Source: a virus. From it: a DNA stretch of 64,000 bases. Of this stretch, positions 1 through 8,260 are shown piece by piece. The stretch spans positions 1 through 64,000 of IMG/VR virus record IMGVR_UViG_3300033141_003726; one strand, 5' to 3'. Every line of letters starts with the position of its first letter. Position 1 is the first letter of the stretch. The notes under the pieces were generated by a model, which did no database searches, was not told the DNA's origin, and saw only the letters and a list, made by a program, of their open reading frames with translations. The translations under genes and the position numbers were made by a program.

Positions 1-198
1 TGTGAAAGGCTGGATACAATTGAGGGATCGTTTTTATTATCCTGTTATGAAAGAAGTGCATTTAAAATTCCTGACAGCTGGGAAAAGTATCAGATAAAAA
101 CAGTTAAATCGGCGGGGTTTAATAGATGTAAAAGTATAGAAACTGTATATAGAAAAGTAAGTAAGAAGGTGATGGAGCAGGGGTTATTGTTTACATAA
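1..198 (+). CDS. D12-class DNA adenine methyltransferase, 3' end only
   Basis: Only the last 65 codons are inside the window; the frame is open from base 1 to a TAA at 196-198. The translated tail matches the C-terminus of the next gene almost residue for residue (shared stretches include SFLLSCYE, WEKYQIKTVKS and CKSIETVYRKV), so it is the end of a paralogous N6-adenine methylase. The two copies diverge only in their last dozen residues. A tandem duplication is the simple explanation. The catalytic part lies upstream of the window, so activity cannot be judged. Confidence 0.85.
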   Translation, partial: CERLDTIEGSFLLSCYERSAFKIPDSWEKYQIKTVKSAGFNRCKSIETVYRKVSKKVMEQGLLFT

Positions 199-220
199 AT
201 CAGTAAAAAAGGGATAATAA

Positions 221-1018
221 GTGGATAATAAAATACCTTTGAGTTATTATGGTGGGAAGTATAAAATATCTAAGAAACTAATTGAATTATTCCCCCCTCA
301 TACAACTTATTGTGAGCCTTTTTGTGGCGGAGCTTCTGTTTTCTGGAATAAACCAAAAAGTAAAATTGAGGCGCTTAATGATCATGATGAACGTCTGATA
401 ATTTTTTATAGATGTTTACAAGGGGGTTCTGAGGAGTTTTTAAGAAAAATTGAATATACCCCTTATAGTGAAGTCGAATATAGAAAAGCAAATCAAATTT
501 TAAAGAATCATAAACAACACACACAAGTAGATGTTGCGTGGGCTATTTTTGTAAGCATGAATCAAGGTTTTTCAGGTATAGCAGGAGGGGGATGGGGCAG
601 AAGCAAAAAAGATGAACGTAATGCATTAAATTTCTTAAACAAGAAAAAAATGTTGCAACAATTTATTAAAAGATTAGAAAAAGTTTATATTAGTTGTAGT
701 GATGTAATTCAGTGTATAGATTATTGGGACTTTGAGGATACACTTTTTTATCTAGACCCGCCTTATCCCGAGACTGATCAAGGTCATTATTCTGGATATT
801 TAATGCAGGATTTTAATATATTGTGTGAGAAGTTGAATACTATTAAAGGTTCTTTTTTATTATCCTGTTATGAAAAAGCAGCGATGAAAGTTCCTGATAA
901 TTGGGAGAAATATCAGATAAAAACAGTTAAATCGGTGGGGCCAAACAGATGTAAAAGTATAGAGACTGTATATAGAAAAGTAAATGAAAAGATGAAAAGA
1001 CAAATTTTCTTTATATAG
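221..1018 (+). CDS. dam: D12-class (Dam-like) DNA N6-adenine methyltransferase
   Basis: Likely transfers a methyl group from S-adenosylmethionine to adenine in DNA, protecting phage DNA from host nucleases or marking it. Residues 8-14 carry the YYGGKYK motif and 30-42 the YCEPFCGGASVFW segment that bind the cofactor. Near residue 188 is LDPPYPE, the DPPY catalytic motif of N6-adenine methylases. At 265 aa it has the normal family length. The start is GTG at 221, in frame with the first conserved motif. It lies 22 bases after a nearly identical paralogue's end. Target site is unknown. Confidence 0.93.
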   Translation: MDNKIPLSYYGGKYKISKKLIELFPPHTTYCEPFCGGASVFWNKPKSKIEALNDHDERLIIFYRCLQGGSEEFLRKIEYTPYSEVEYRKANQILKNHKQHTQVDVAWAIFVSMNQGFSGIAGGGWGRSKKDERNALNFLNKKKMLQQFIKRLEKVYISCSDVIQCIDYWDFEDTLFYLDPPYPETDQGHYSGYLMQDFNILCEKLNTIKGSFLLSCYEKAAMKVPDNWEKYQIKTVKSVGPNRCKSIETVYRKVNEKMKRQIFFI

Positions 1019-1044
1019 AAACAACAATAGATAGGAGGGAAAAC

Positions 1045-2031
1045 ATGTTTAAAAAATGGAAAGATATTGAAAATAGTTGTAAAGAGAAAATGATTAAAAA
1101 ATTTTTTAATACGTATACTTTTGAAGATGAAATTTTTCAAGTGACAGAAAAAATTCATGGTAGTAATCTGTCAATTATCTTTTACCCTGACGGGCATAGA
1201 GAATATGCTAGACGTAGCGGAGTATTAAAAGATGAAAACTTTTATAATTATAAAGAAGCCTTTAAAAAAGAAAACAATCCTGACCTTTATATTTTTCTTA
1301 ATGCGATTCAACAATTTGCAATAAAAAATGGACAGATAATACAACTTATAGGAGAGCTTTTTGGTAAAGGAGTACAAAAGGGAATTTATTATGGAGAGGG
1401 AATTTATTGGCGCTGGTTCGGTACATACGCAAACGAAGAATTTCTAGCAGTAGAAGATGAGGAGCTTTTGTTGAGTAAAATCGAGGATTTAGGATTTGAT
1501 GTGTATCCGGATAAAATTAGAGTGCCGCTTCTCTGTTTATTTTCTAATATAAGTTCAGCTAAAGATTTTATAGATCAAGTAAAACAAATAGACTTGGAGA
1601 AAGATAGTTTATTAACTCCTCCAGGATATAACAAAAAGAACATAGCTGAAGGTGTTGTTATACGACCTTATAATCGAAATTATGCGATTAATCATCAATG
1701 GTTTCTTTTTAAATATAAGCATCCAAAATTTGAGGAAATTATAATGGGAAAAAATAAAGCAAAGAAGCCTAAAGTTAAGGTTTCAGAGAAAGTACAGAAT
1801 ATAGCTCAAGAAATGTGTAGATATGTAAATGAGAACAGGACAGAGAGCCTCTTTTCAAAAGAAGGAGAAATACAAGATGAAAAACAGATAGGAGAATATA
1901 TCAAATTATATTTAGAAGATATATATAAAGATTGCCTTTTAGATTTAAAAGATTTAAAAAAAGAAGAAAAAAAGTATATTAATAAACAGATGACAAACTT
2001 GATAGTAAAGGAATTGAGAAGATGTTTATAG
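1045..2031 (+). CDS. rnlB: RNA ligase 2 (T4 Rnl2-like)
   Basis: ATP-dependent ligase that seals nicks in double-stranded RNA. The order of motifs is that of T4 Rnl2: nucleotidyl lysine in EKIHGSN (K36), ELFGKGVQ near 104-111, EGVVIRP at 202-208, and a basic KYK motif at 223-225, then a C-terminal helical domain (about 235-328). Length (328 aa) is close to T4 Rnl2 (334 aa). The ATG follows a strong ribosome site (aggaggg). Its last ten bases overlap the gp46-like gene, indicating coupled translation. With Pnkp and Rnl1 downstream it forms an RNA-repair set. Confidence 0.95.
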   Translation: MFKKWKDIENSCKEKMIKKFFNTYTFEDEIFQVTEKIHGSNLSIIFYPDGHREYARRSGVLKDENFYNYKEAFKKENNPDLYIFLNAIQQFAIKNGQIIQLIGELFGKGVQKGIYYGEGIYWRWFGTYANEEFLAVEDEELLLSKIEDLGFDVYPDKIRVPLLCLFSNISSAKDFIDQVKQIDLEKDSLLTPPGYNKKNIAEGVVIRPYNRNYAINHQWFLFKYKHPKFEEIIMGKNKAKKPKVKVSEKVQNIAQEMCRYVNENRTESLFSKEGEIQDEKQIGEYIKLYLEDIYKDCLLDLKDLKKEEKKYINKQMTNLIVKELRRCL

Positions 2032-4058
2032 AAAATCTTACGATTGAGAACTATGGCGCATTAAAAAATGCGATGTTAGAATTTCAAAAAGGATTCAATA
2101 TTCTTAGTGGTTCTAATGGGGCAGGGAAGTCACATATTATTAGAGCATTAGCATATCTCATTCTTAATCACAATGAAGGTAAAATTGAAGATGATTTAAA
2201 TTGGCATAGTAATTCTTTTACTATCCAGACTAAGATTAAATATGGTGGGAAAGATTTTATAATTAAGAATCATTATGATGGAAAAAATGTATTGAAAGAG
2301 TTAATAATTTCCTCTAATGGAAATAAACAGCAGTACAGCGGAAATAAAGATGTAGTGGACGTACTTTCACAATATTTTGATCCTACTTATTCTAAACCGG
2401 CTCTTATAGCTTTTCAGGGTGAAATGGATGTAGTAACAGCAACTCCTGCTAAAAGACGAGAGAGTTTAAAAAATATTTACGATTTGAATTTTCAAAAAGA
2501 AATTCAGCAATTAGAAGATGAAAAAACGTCATTAGAATTAAAAGTACAGGAATTGGAAAAGCAGATAGCAATTCTTGAAAGTAAAAGCTATAATTTATAT
2601 AAAAAAGAAAGACTCCCTTTTAATGAGAATACATATAAAGAAAAAGAAACAGATGTTAAAAAATTACAAAGTAAGAAACAATCTTTAGAAAATGAGATAA
2701 ACGATTTTGAATCAAAATTACAAAATGTTAATCGATTTAAAAGTTTTTATGAAAGTAAAGAAAGAGAAATTAAAGAATTATTGGACAAGAAAGATATTTT
2801 GCAAAGTAAGATAAACGAATTAAAAAATGTTATAACTAATCCCAATTATAATGTAGTAGATAAATTAAAAAAACAAATAGATGATATTAAACTCGAAAGG
2901 ATTAAAGAGGATTTCGATATAAATGTTCTTAATTCTAAAAAAGAAAAACTTTATGAAGAAAAAAATGAGCTTAAGAATATAAAAAAGAATATAGAATTGG
3001 TGGAAATGGGTAAGTGCCCGACTTGTGGAGCGGATTTTTCTAATGTCGATATAAATGATTATAAGAGACGTTATGAAGAAAAAGAAGAAATAGTAAGCGC
3101 CATTAATAAAGAAATAGAGGCTATTGAGAAAGATTATAAAACTTGGCAGGAGAAAAAGAAAAAAAACGATAGAAAGAAGGAATTAAAAAATAATTTAATT
3201 AATCAACTTAAATATGAAGAAAAGAAAATAGAAGATGTTATTAACAGTAGTAAAGAAAGTTTAGAAGAAAGAAGTAATGAATTAGTTAATGTTAATAAAA
3301 AAATAGAAGATTATGCCGAGGAAAAGGAAGTTTTAAAAAAAGATTTACAAAAGGAGCTTGATCAACTACCAGATGAAGCAGATATAGAATCTAAGAATAA
3401 GCAAATTGAGGATATAAAAAACAAAATTGATTTAATAAGCCGGGAAATTGAAGAATATAGAACAGTTCTTAATAAGAATAAATGGATAGAGGAAGAAAAT
3501 AAAAAGATACTGAAACAAAAAGATGAGGATGAAAAATTAAAGCAAAAGATTAATAAAGATCATGATCATTTATTGAAAGAAGTAAACGAATATAAAAAAT
3601 CTGTAGATATTCTAAAAAAGGATTTTCCTAATTATATAATAAACGAACTTAAAAGCGATATAGAAACAGGAATGAATGAAATACTGGATAAAGCATATAA
3701 CGGAAGATATCATGTACAAATAAAAGAAAATCGCAGTGGACTTTCTATTGTATATGGAAACGATAAAGAAATAAAACTTGCAAGCGGAGCAGAAAAAAAT
3801 TTATTTACCATAGGATTTAAGAATGCATTTACGAGGCTGGCAGGATTAAAGGTACTTTTGTTGGATGAATGCGATAACTTCATGGATGAAGATATAGCGA
3901 AAAAGACCTTTGATGTTCTTCAGAATCTTATAGAACAAGAAGCACTTAATCAGGTTATTCTTATTACTCATAAGCAGAGTGTTAAAGAATTACTGGAGGG
4001 TGATTATAGAGCTAGAGTTTTTGAAGTAAAAAATGGTGGGGCATTTTTACTTGAATGA
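2022..4058 (+). CDS. 46: Rad50/SbcC-like recombination ATPase (T4 gp46-like)
   Basis: ATPase subunit of the phage recombination nuclease, expected to work with the Mre11-like gp47 homologue at 15533-16483. Residues 30-37 are a Walker A loop (GSNGAGKS). Two long coiled-coil arms (about 150-325 and 345-545) flank a zinc-hook CPTC at 332-335. The ABC signature LASGAEKNL is near 587, and Walker B LLLDECDNF near 612-620. The 678-aa length suits phage SbcC/gp46 proteins. It overlaps the Rnl2 gene by 10 bases. Unlike T4, its partner lies 11.5 kb away. It ends in TGA, so TGA is a real stop here. Confidence 0.95.
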   Translation: MFIENLTIENYGALKNAMLEFQKGFNILSGSNGAGKSHIIRALAYLILNHNEGKIEDDLNWHSNSFTIQTKIKYGGKDFIIKNHYDGKNVLKELIISSNGNKQQYSGNKDVVDVLSQYFDPTYSKPALIAFQGEMDVVTATPAKRRESLKNIYDLNFQKEIQQLEDEKTSLELKVQELEKQIAILESKSYNLYKKERLPFNENTYKEKETDVKKLQSKKQSLENEINDFESKLQNVNRFKSFYESKEREIKELLDKKDILQSKINELKNVITNPNYNVVDKLKKQIDDIKLERIKEDFDINVLNSKKEKLYEEKNELKNIKKNIELVEMGKCPTCGADFSNVDINDYKRRYEEKEEIVSAINKEIEAIEKDYKTWQEKKKKNDRKKELKNNLINQLKYEEKKIEDVINSSKESLEERSNELVNVNKKIEDYAEEKEVLKKDLQKELDQLPDEADIESKNKQIEDIKNKIDLISREIEEYRTVLNKNKWIEEENKKILKQKDEDEKLKQKINKDHDHLLKEVNEYKKSVDILKKDFPNYIINELKSDIETGMNEILDKAYNGRYHVQIKENRSGLSIVYGNDKEIKLASGAEKNLFTIGFKNAFTRLAGLKVLLLDECDNFMDEDIAKKTFDVLQNLIEQEALNQVILITHKQSVKELLEGDYRARVFEVKNGGAFLLE

Positions 4059-4194
4059 CAAATTTTTAAAATAACGATTCCGATAATACTCTTATGCTAT
4101 ATAGTGAATTTTTTAAAAAAAGTATATTTTTTTATTAAAAATTTGGATAAAGAAATATATATTAGACATATAAACGAATAAATTAAAGGAAGAA

Positions 4195-5118
4195 ATGGTG
4201 AATATTAAAAAGCAAAAGTTGATAATGTTGAAAGGGCTCCCCGCATCTGGAAAAACTACTTGGGCAAAGGAACAAATTTTAAAAGCCAATGGATCAATAA
4301 AAAGAGTTAATAAAGACGATTTAAGAAAGATGATCGATATATCTCAATGGAGTAAAGAAAAAGAATTACATATCCTAAGGATTAGAGACACGATTATATA
4401 TTATTACCTCAGTAACGGGTATTCAGTAATTGTAGATGATACAAATTTGAATCCATATCATGAACAACGACTCAGACGAATTGTAAGCGAGTATAATAGT
4501 AATGTCAGAGAGCATTCTGTTGAGTTTGAAGTTAATGATTCTTTCTGTGATGTTGATTATCGAGAATGTATTAAAAGAGATTTGATAAGAGGAAAAGAAG
4601 CGGTGGGAGAAAAGGTTATCATTAATATGTATAGAAAATATTTACATAAGGCACCCGTTCTTATTCCTTATAAAGTTGAATTACCCGACTGTATTTTAGT
4701 GGATGTTGATTGGACTCTTGCTATTCATGAATACCGTGATCCTTTTGATTATTATAAATGCACAGAAGATAAATTAAATACACCAATTGCATCTTTAATA
4801 AACGATATTCAAAATCGACATTCACTATCGTATACAATGATTGTAACAGGTAGAGAGAATATAAAGTATGAATCGGGAGTAACAGTTTGGGATTTAACAA
4901 GTGAATGGCTTAATAAAAATCATATTCGTTATGATAGAATTTTTATTAGAGAAGAAGGAGATCATAGACCTGATTGGATGGTAAAAAAAGAAATGTTTGA
5001 AAAGCATATTAAGGATAAATATAACGTGTTATATGTTATAGACGACAGAAGGCAAACTATAGACATGTGGCGTAAAGAGGGATTGACAGTACTTGATGTA
5101 GCTGGTCACGATTTTTAA
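4195..5118 (+). CDS. pseT: Polynucleotide 5'-kinase/3'-phosphatase (T4 Pnkp-like)
   Basis: End-healing enzyme of RNA repair: phosphorylates 5'-OH ends and removes 3' phosphates so that a ligase can seal broken RNA, such as cleaved tRNA. The N-terminal kinase has a P-loop GLPASGKT at 14-21 and VDDTNLNP at about 80-87. The C-terminal HAD phosphatase has DVDWT at 170-174, a TGR motif near 218-220, and VIDDRRQ near 284-290. Length (307 aa) and domain order match T4 PseT (301 aa). The ATG at 4195 follows aaaggaag. RNA ligase 1 starts 13 bases after the stop. Confidence 0.95.
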   Translation: MVNIKKQKLIMLKGLPASGKTTWAKEQILKANGSIKRVNKDDLRKMIDISQWSKEKELHILRIRDTIIYYYLSNGYSVIVDDTNLNPYHEQRLRRIVSEYNSNVREHSVEFEVNDSFCDVDYRECIKRDLIRGKEAVGEKVIINMYRKYLHKAPVLIPYKVELPDCILVDVDWTLAIHEYRDPFDYYKCTEDKLNTPIASLINDIQNRHSLSYTMIVTGRENIKYESGVTVWDLTSEWLNKNHIRYDRIFIREEGDHRPDWMVKKEMFEKHIKDKYNVLYVIDDRRQTIDMWRKEGLTVLDVAGHDF

Positions 5119-5131
5119 ATGAGGAAAAAAA

Positions 5132-6262
5132 ATGAATCTATATTTACAGAATTTTTTAATTGAGCATCCCAACGATTGGAAGGAAATATTAAAAGAAAAA
5201 CCTTATGCATTTAAAGTTATAGAGAAAGACGATTTAGTATTATTTAAATATAATCAGATAGACAGTGATTTTAATATTCCTTTAGTACAGGAGGCACGAG
5301 GAATTGTATTTGATAAAAGCGATTGGAGTGTTATTAAGCACCCTTTCCATAAATTTTTTAACTATGGAGAATCTAACGCAGCCGTTATCGATTGGGGATC
5401 AGCTAGTATACAAGAAAAAATTGATGGCTCTCTTATCGCATGTTATTTTTATAAAAATGAATGGATGATATCGACTAACGGAACTATCGATGCACGAGAT
5501 GCAAGTTTACAGTTTCCCGTTCAATTAAATAAAAAGAAAAAAATAAACTCATTTTACGATCTTGTAGTTTATACACTAGAACAAATGTTTGGACGTGATT
5601 ATATTTTTGGAGTTTTCCAGAATATAGATAAAAAGTCAACGCATCTTTTTGAAATAGCAACCCCAATTAATAGGATAGTTGTCCCCTATAAGGATTTTAA
5701 AATTTATTACTTATGTTCAAAGGTAAATAGTACAGGTATCGAATATTACAGTAAACCATTACTTGATAGATTCCCAATTCCGAAAGTATATTCATTTAAT
5801 TCATTGGAAGATTGTGTTAAAGCAGCTAAAGAATTACAATATGATAGTGAGGGCTATGTAATAGTGGATAAAAACTGGAATCGTATTAAAATTAAGAGTC
5901 CAGCATATATAGCTGCGCATCATTTAAGAGGTGAAGATGTCGTAACAGATAAAAAATTACTCAATCTTATTCTTGCTAATGAAGGGAATGAATTTCTTAC
6001 GTATTTCCCCGAGTTTAAAGATGCCTATAATAATTTATATAATAGACTTTTACAGTTAAAAACAAGAATGGGGGCGGATGCAAAAAAGCTTGAAGAGATG
6101 CAGAAAGGGAATAAATCAAGAAAAGAAATAGCTTTATGGGCTAATAAAGAGTGCGTTATACCTGCGTTTATATTTCAATTGCTTGATAAGAAAATTGAAA
6201 ACATTGATAATTTTATATATAATAAATGTAAAGTAGAAAAACTTTTAGAGTATATAAAATAA
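5132..6262 (+). CDS. rnlA: RNA ligase 1 (T4 Rnl1-like)
   Basis: ATP-dependent single-stranded RNA ligase, the sealing partner of Pnkp. Motifs in order: ARGIVFD near 55, KFFNYGE near 74-80, nucleotidyl lysine in EKIDGS (K96), LFEIATPINRIV at 172-183, SEGYVIV at 239-245, and RIKIKSP at 251-257. T4 Rnl1 has the same layout and 374 aa; this has 376. Placement directly after Pnkp is the classic healing-and-sealing pair that repairs anticodon-nuclease damage. An inverted repeat lies just after its stop and reaches the next start codon. Confidence 0.94.
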   Translation: MNLYLQNFLIEHPNDWKEILKEKPYAFKVIEKDDLVLFKYNQIDSDFNIPLVQEARGIVFDKSDWSVIKHPFHKFFNYGESNAAVIDWGSASIQEKIDGSLIACYFYKNEWMISTNGTIDARDASLQFPVQLNKKKKINSFYDLVVYTLEQMFGRDYIFGVFQNIDKKSTHLFEIATPINRIVVPYKDFKIYYLCSKVNSTGIEYYSKPLLDRFPIPKVYSFNSLEDCVKAAKELQYDSEGYVIVDKNWNRIKIKSPAYIAAHHLRGEDVVTDKKLLNLILANEGNEFLTYFPEFKDAYNNLYNRLLQLKTRMGADAKKLEEMQKGNKSRKEIALWANKECVIPAFIFQLLDKKIENIDNFIYNKCKVEKLLEYIK

Positions 6263-6263
6263 T

Positions 6264-6289
6264 ATCTTATAGAGGGGGGGATATAAGAT
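6264..6289 (+). promoter_or_regulatory. Hairpin with ribosome-binding site in its loop
   Basis: A perfect 8-bp stem (ATCTTATA at 6264-6271, TATAAGAT at 6282-6289) encloses a G-rich 10-base loop that is the ribosome site for the gene at 6288. The 3' arm includes the first two bases of its ATG. This could tune translation of that gene; no ligand or protein partner is suggested by the sequence. Confidence 0.5.
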
Positions 6290-6779
6290 GAGAATATTTA
6301 ATGACAGGGTATACGGATTAGAAACTTCTATTGTTGCTAGTGGATATCCGATGCGAGATGTAGTAAAAGAATTTACTCCTGTTCTTTTAGTTAAAGATTC
6401 TATAAGGGCTAGAAAACTTGGAAGATCTAAAAGTAATAGTGGGCATGACTGCTATTTAAAAGGTATCGTAGTGCAAGCCGATATAGAGTTTCCTCTGTAT
6501 TGGCTTAAACAGTTTCAGCGATATCATTTCGTTGATATAGTATCAAGTCAATCAACAATGCATCGGATTCTTAGTATGAACATAAAAGAACATTGCAATA
6601 AGTGGGTAGATGAAGAAGTAATAGATATAGTGAACAAATGGATAACATTATACAATGATTTTGATAATAAATTACAAGAAATTAATAATAATGAAAGATT
6701 AACATTTAAAGAAGCATCTAATATACGCCCTCAAGATAAAATTTATATAGAGGACAAAAAAAAAGGGGGGGGGGGGTGA
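6288..6779 (+). CDS. Conserved phage protein, interrupted by a homopolymer frameshift
   Basis: 163 residues from ATG 6288 to a TGA met directly after an A9G12 tract (6756-6776). Segments such as SGHDCYLKGIVVQ and QFQRYHFVDIVSSQSTMHR look strongly conserved, and I recall similar phage proteins of unknown function. The central QRYHF/SQSTMHR part faintly recalls the RHR motif of ThyX flavin-dependent thymidylate synthases, but I do not claim that function. The tail DKKKGGGG is clearly an artefact of the tract. The real C-terminus continues in the +1 frame (6778-6984); removing one base from the tract gives about 231 aa. Confidence 0.8.
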   Translation: MRIFNDRVYGLETSIVASGYPMRDVVKEFTPVLLVKDSIRARKLGRSKSNSGHDCYLKGIVVQADIEFPLYWLKQFQRYHFVDIVSSQSTMHRILSMNIKEHCNKWVDEEVIDIVNKWITLYNDFDNKLQEINNNERLTFKEASNIRPQDKIYIEDKKKGGGG

Positions 6780-6984
6780 TTGGTATTCTAAAGAAGATAT
6801 TTATATGAAAATAATATCAAATTTGCCTAGCGGATTCCAGATGGTTATGCGTATTACTACTAATTATTTACAATTAAAAACTATTTACCGGCAGAGAAAA
6901 AATCACAAATTACCAGAATGGCGTATATTCTGTGATTGGATTTTATCATTGCCGGAATTTAAAGAATTAACAGGAGTTCCTTGA
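6778..6984 (+). pseudogene. Frame-displaced C-terminal part of the 6288 gene
   Basis: Directly after the A9G12 tract the +1 frame is open to TGA 6982-6984 and encodes about 68 residues, including NLPSGFQMVMRITTNYLQLK and HKLPEWRIFCDWIL, which reads like real conserved protein. It has no start codon with a ribosome site. Its stop overlaps the ATG of the next gene (TGATG), as expected if this is the true end of the 6288 gene. The split is either a sequencing or assembly error in the tract, a slippage (phase-variable) site, or a true mutation. Confidence 0.75.
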
Positions 6985-7541
6985 TGTGGATACATAAATT
7001 TGTTTGGTATAAAATAACTTGTATTTTTAAAGAAGTAAAATGGTTTTTTCAAAAGTTGCTTAGGGGGTATGATGATTTGTACTTGCGGAATTTTTATTCT
7101 TCTTTTGTAAAAGAAGTATATCCTAAATTTAAAGCCTTTGCAGAAATGGAAAAACGGGGAATAGCAACATGTTATTTTGAAAATCCTAAAGAGACATGTC
7201 ATGATGACGAGAGTTTTAAAATAGCTTTTAAAAATTATAATAGTGTATTGAAGAAAATACTATTTGCTTTTGAATGGGTATTATATGATAATGAGTTGTG
7301 TGATAAAAAATTTAAGAAATATTTTGAAGAGAAGTATGGTAATCCGTATGAAAAGATTGAATCAAATCGACATGAACCGTTAACATATACATTAATAAGT
7401 AATGATGGTACACGAAGGAAAGAGTATCTTTTTGATGATAAACCGTTTTATTATAATAGAAAAATGATAAAAGATTTTAATGATAAAGCTGAAGAGGGAT
7501 TTAAACTTTTTGGAGAATATTTATTTACCTTTTGGGATTAA
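6984..7541 (+). CDS. Conserved phage protein of unknown function
   Basis: 185 residues from ATG 6984, which overlaps the preceding stop in TGATG and so is probably translationally coupled. An aromatic, basic N-terminus (WIHKFVWYKITCIFKEVKWF) could be membrane-associated or amphipathic. It is followed by LLRGYDDLYLRNF, a pattern I associate with a phage family often found near terminase genes. No catalytic motif is visible. The TTG one codon upstream is a worse start because the overlapping ATG fits the coupling. Confidence 0.75.
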   Translation: MWIHKFVWYKITCIFKEVKWFFQKLLRGYDDLYLRNFYSSFVKEVYPKFKAFAEMEKRGIATCYFENPKETCHDDESFKIAFKNYNSVLKKILFAFEWVLYDNELCDKKFKKYFEEKYGNPYEKIESNRHEPLTYTLISNDGTRRKEYLFDDKPFYYNRKMIKDFNDKAEEGFKLFGEYLFTFWD

Positions 7542-7565
7542 AAAATTTATAAAGGCGGTATACTG

Positions 7566-7958
7566 ATGAATCAAAAAAACAGTGTAAAATTATTTAAGAG
7601 ATTTACATTTTTTCATCCTGAAAAGAGGTTGACTGAAAGTCTTATGGCATTTGGATTTGAATGTGGGGATGGGTGGTTTAATATTATTTGGAATTTATGT
7701 GAGAAAATAGAAGAGGAACTTAAGAATCATTCAAGATTAGATGATTTTGTAGTGTTGCAAGTAAAAGAAAAATTTGGCATGTTACGATTTTATACAAATT
7801 TTGAAATTGGAAAAATGAGGAAATATATTGAAGAAGCTGAAAAAGAATCTGCTAATACATGTGAAATTTGTGGGAAAAAAGGAAAATTGAGAGATGATTT
7901 AGGCTGGATAGTTACGCTGTGCGATAAGCATTATAGTGAGAAATTAAACAAATGCTAA
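7566..7958 (+). CDS. Conserved phage protein with zinc-finger-like C-terminus
   Basis: 130 residues. The N-terminal half carries MAFGFECGDGWFNIIWNLCE and VVLQVKEKFGMLRFY, a signature seen in many uncharacterised phage and prophage proteins. The C-terminal part has a likely zinc site, CEICGKKG followed by LCDKHYSEK, about 20 residues apart. A ribosome site (aaaggcgg) precedes the ATG. Function unknown. It overlaps the next gene by 7 bases. Confidence 0.8.
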   Translation: MNQKNSVKLFKRFTFFHPEKRLTESLMAFGFECGDGWFNIIWNLCEKIEEELKNHSRLDDFVVLQVKEKFGMLRFYTNFEIGKMRKYIEEAEKESANTCEICGKKGKLRDDLGWIVTLCDKHYSEKLNKC

Positions 7959-8242
7959 GAATTGTGGTATATGTTAATAAAGATAAAATAGACGAAATAC
8001 GAATTCGTAATACAATGATTAAGAATGATAAAGGCGAAAATAAGTACATTTTAACTATGCCAAAAGGATACGGGAGTATTGAAGTATGGCATGATAGAAT
8101 TAAGCCTTGGCATATACTTGTAGAAAAAGTGCTTTATGAATTGAATAAGACAAATTATAATAATATTATAAATAGAACGGCAGATAAAATAATTCGATAT
8201 GTCAGGTATCAAGAAAACAATAAAAAAAATAAAGGGAATTGA
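7952..8242 (+). CDS. Small hypothetical protein
   Basis: 96 residues, mixed charged and hydrophobic, without a motif I recognise. It starts inside the last codons of the preceding gene (7-base overlap), which argues for coupled expression. It ends 18 bases before terL and just before the first late-promoter motif. The protein is Ile/Asn/Lys-rich like its neighbours. Confidence 0.65.
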   Translation: MLRIVVYVNKDKIDEIRIRNTMIKNDKGENKYILTMPKGYGSIEVWHDRIKPWHILVEKVLYELNKTNYNNIINRTADKIIRYVRYQENNKKNKGN

Positions 8243-8249
8243 TATATTT

Positions 8250-8258
8250 ACTAATATT
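8250..8258 (+). promoter_or_regulatory. Late-promoter motif (ACTAATATT) before terL
   Basis: First instance of the ACTAATATA family in the window; it ends two bases before the GTG start of terL, leaving no room for a ribosome site between them. The T-rich 3' end departs from the usual ATAAT. Confidence 0.5.
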
Positions 8259-8260
8259 TT

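Noticed and set aside
913-1158. Minus-strand frame of 81 codons and similar short antisense frames
   Set aside because: They overlap well-identified genes, lack ribosome sites, and their Phe/Ile-rich composition is the mirror of Lys-rich coding DNA.
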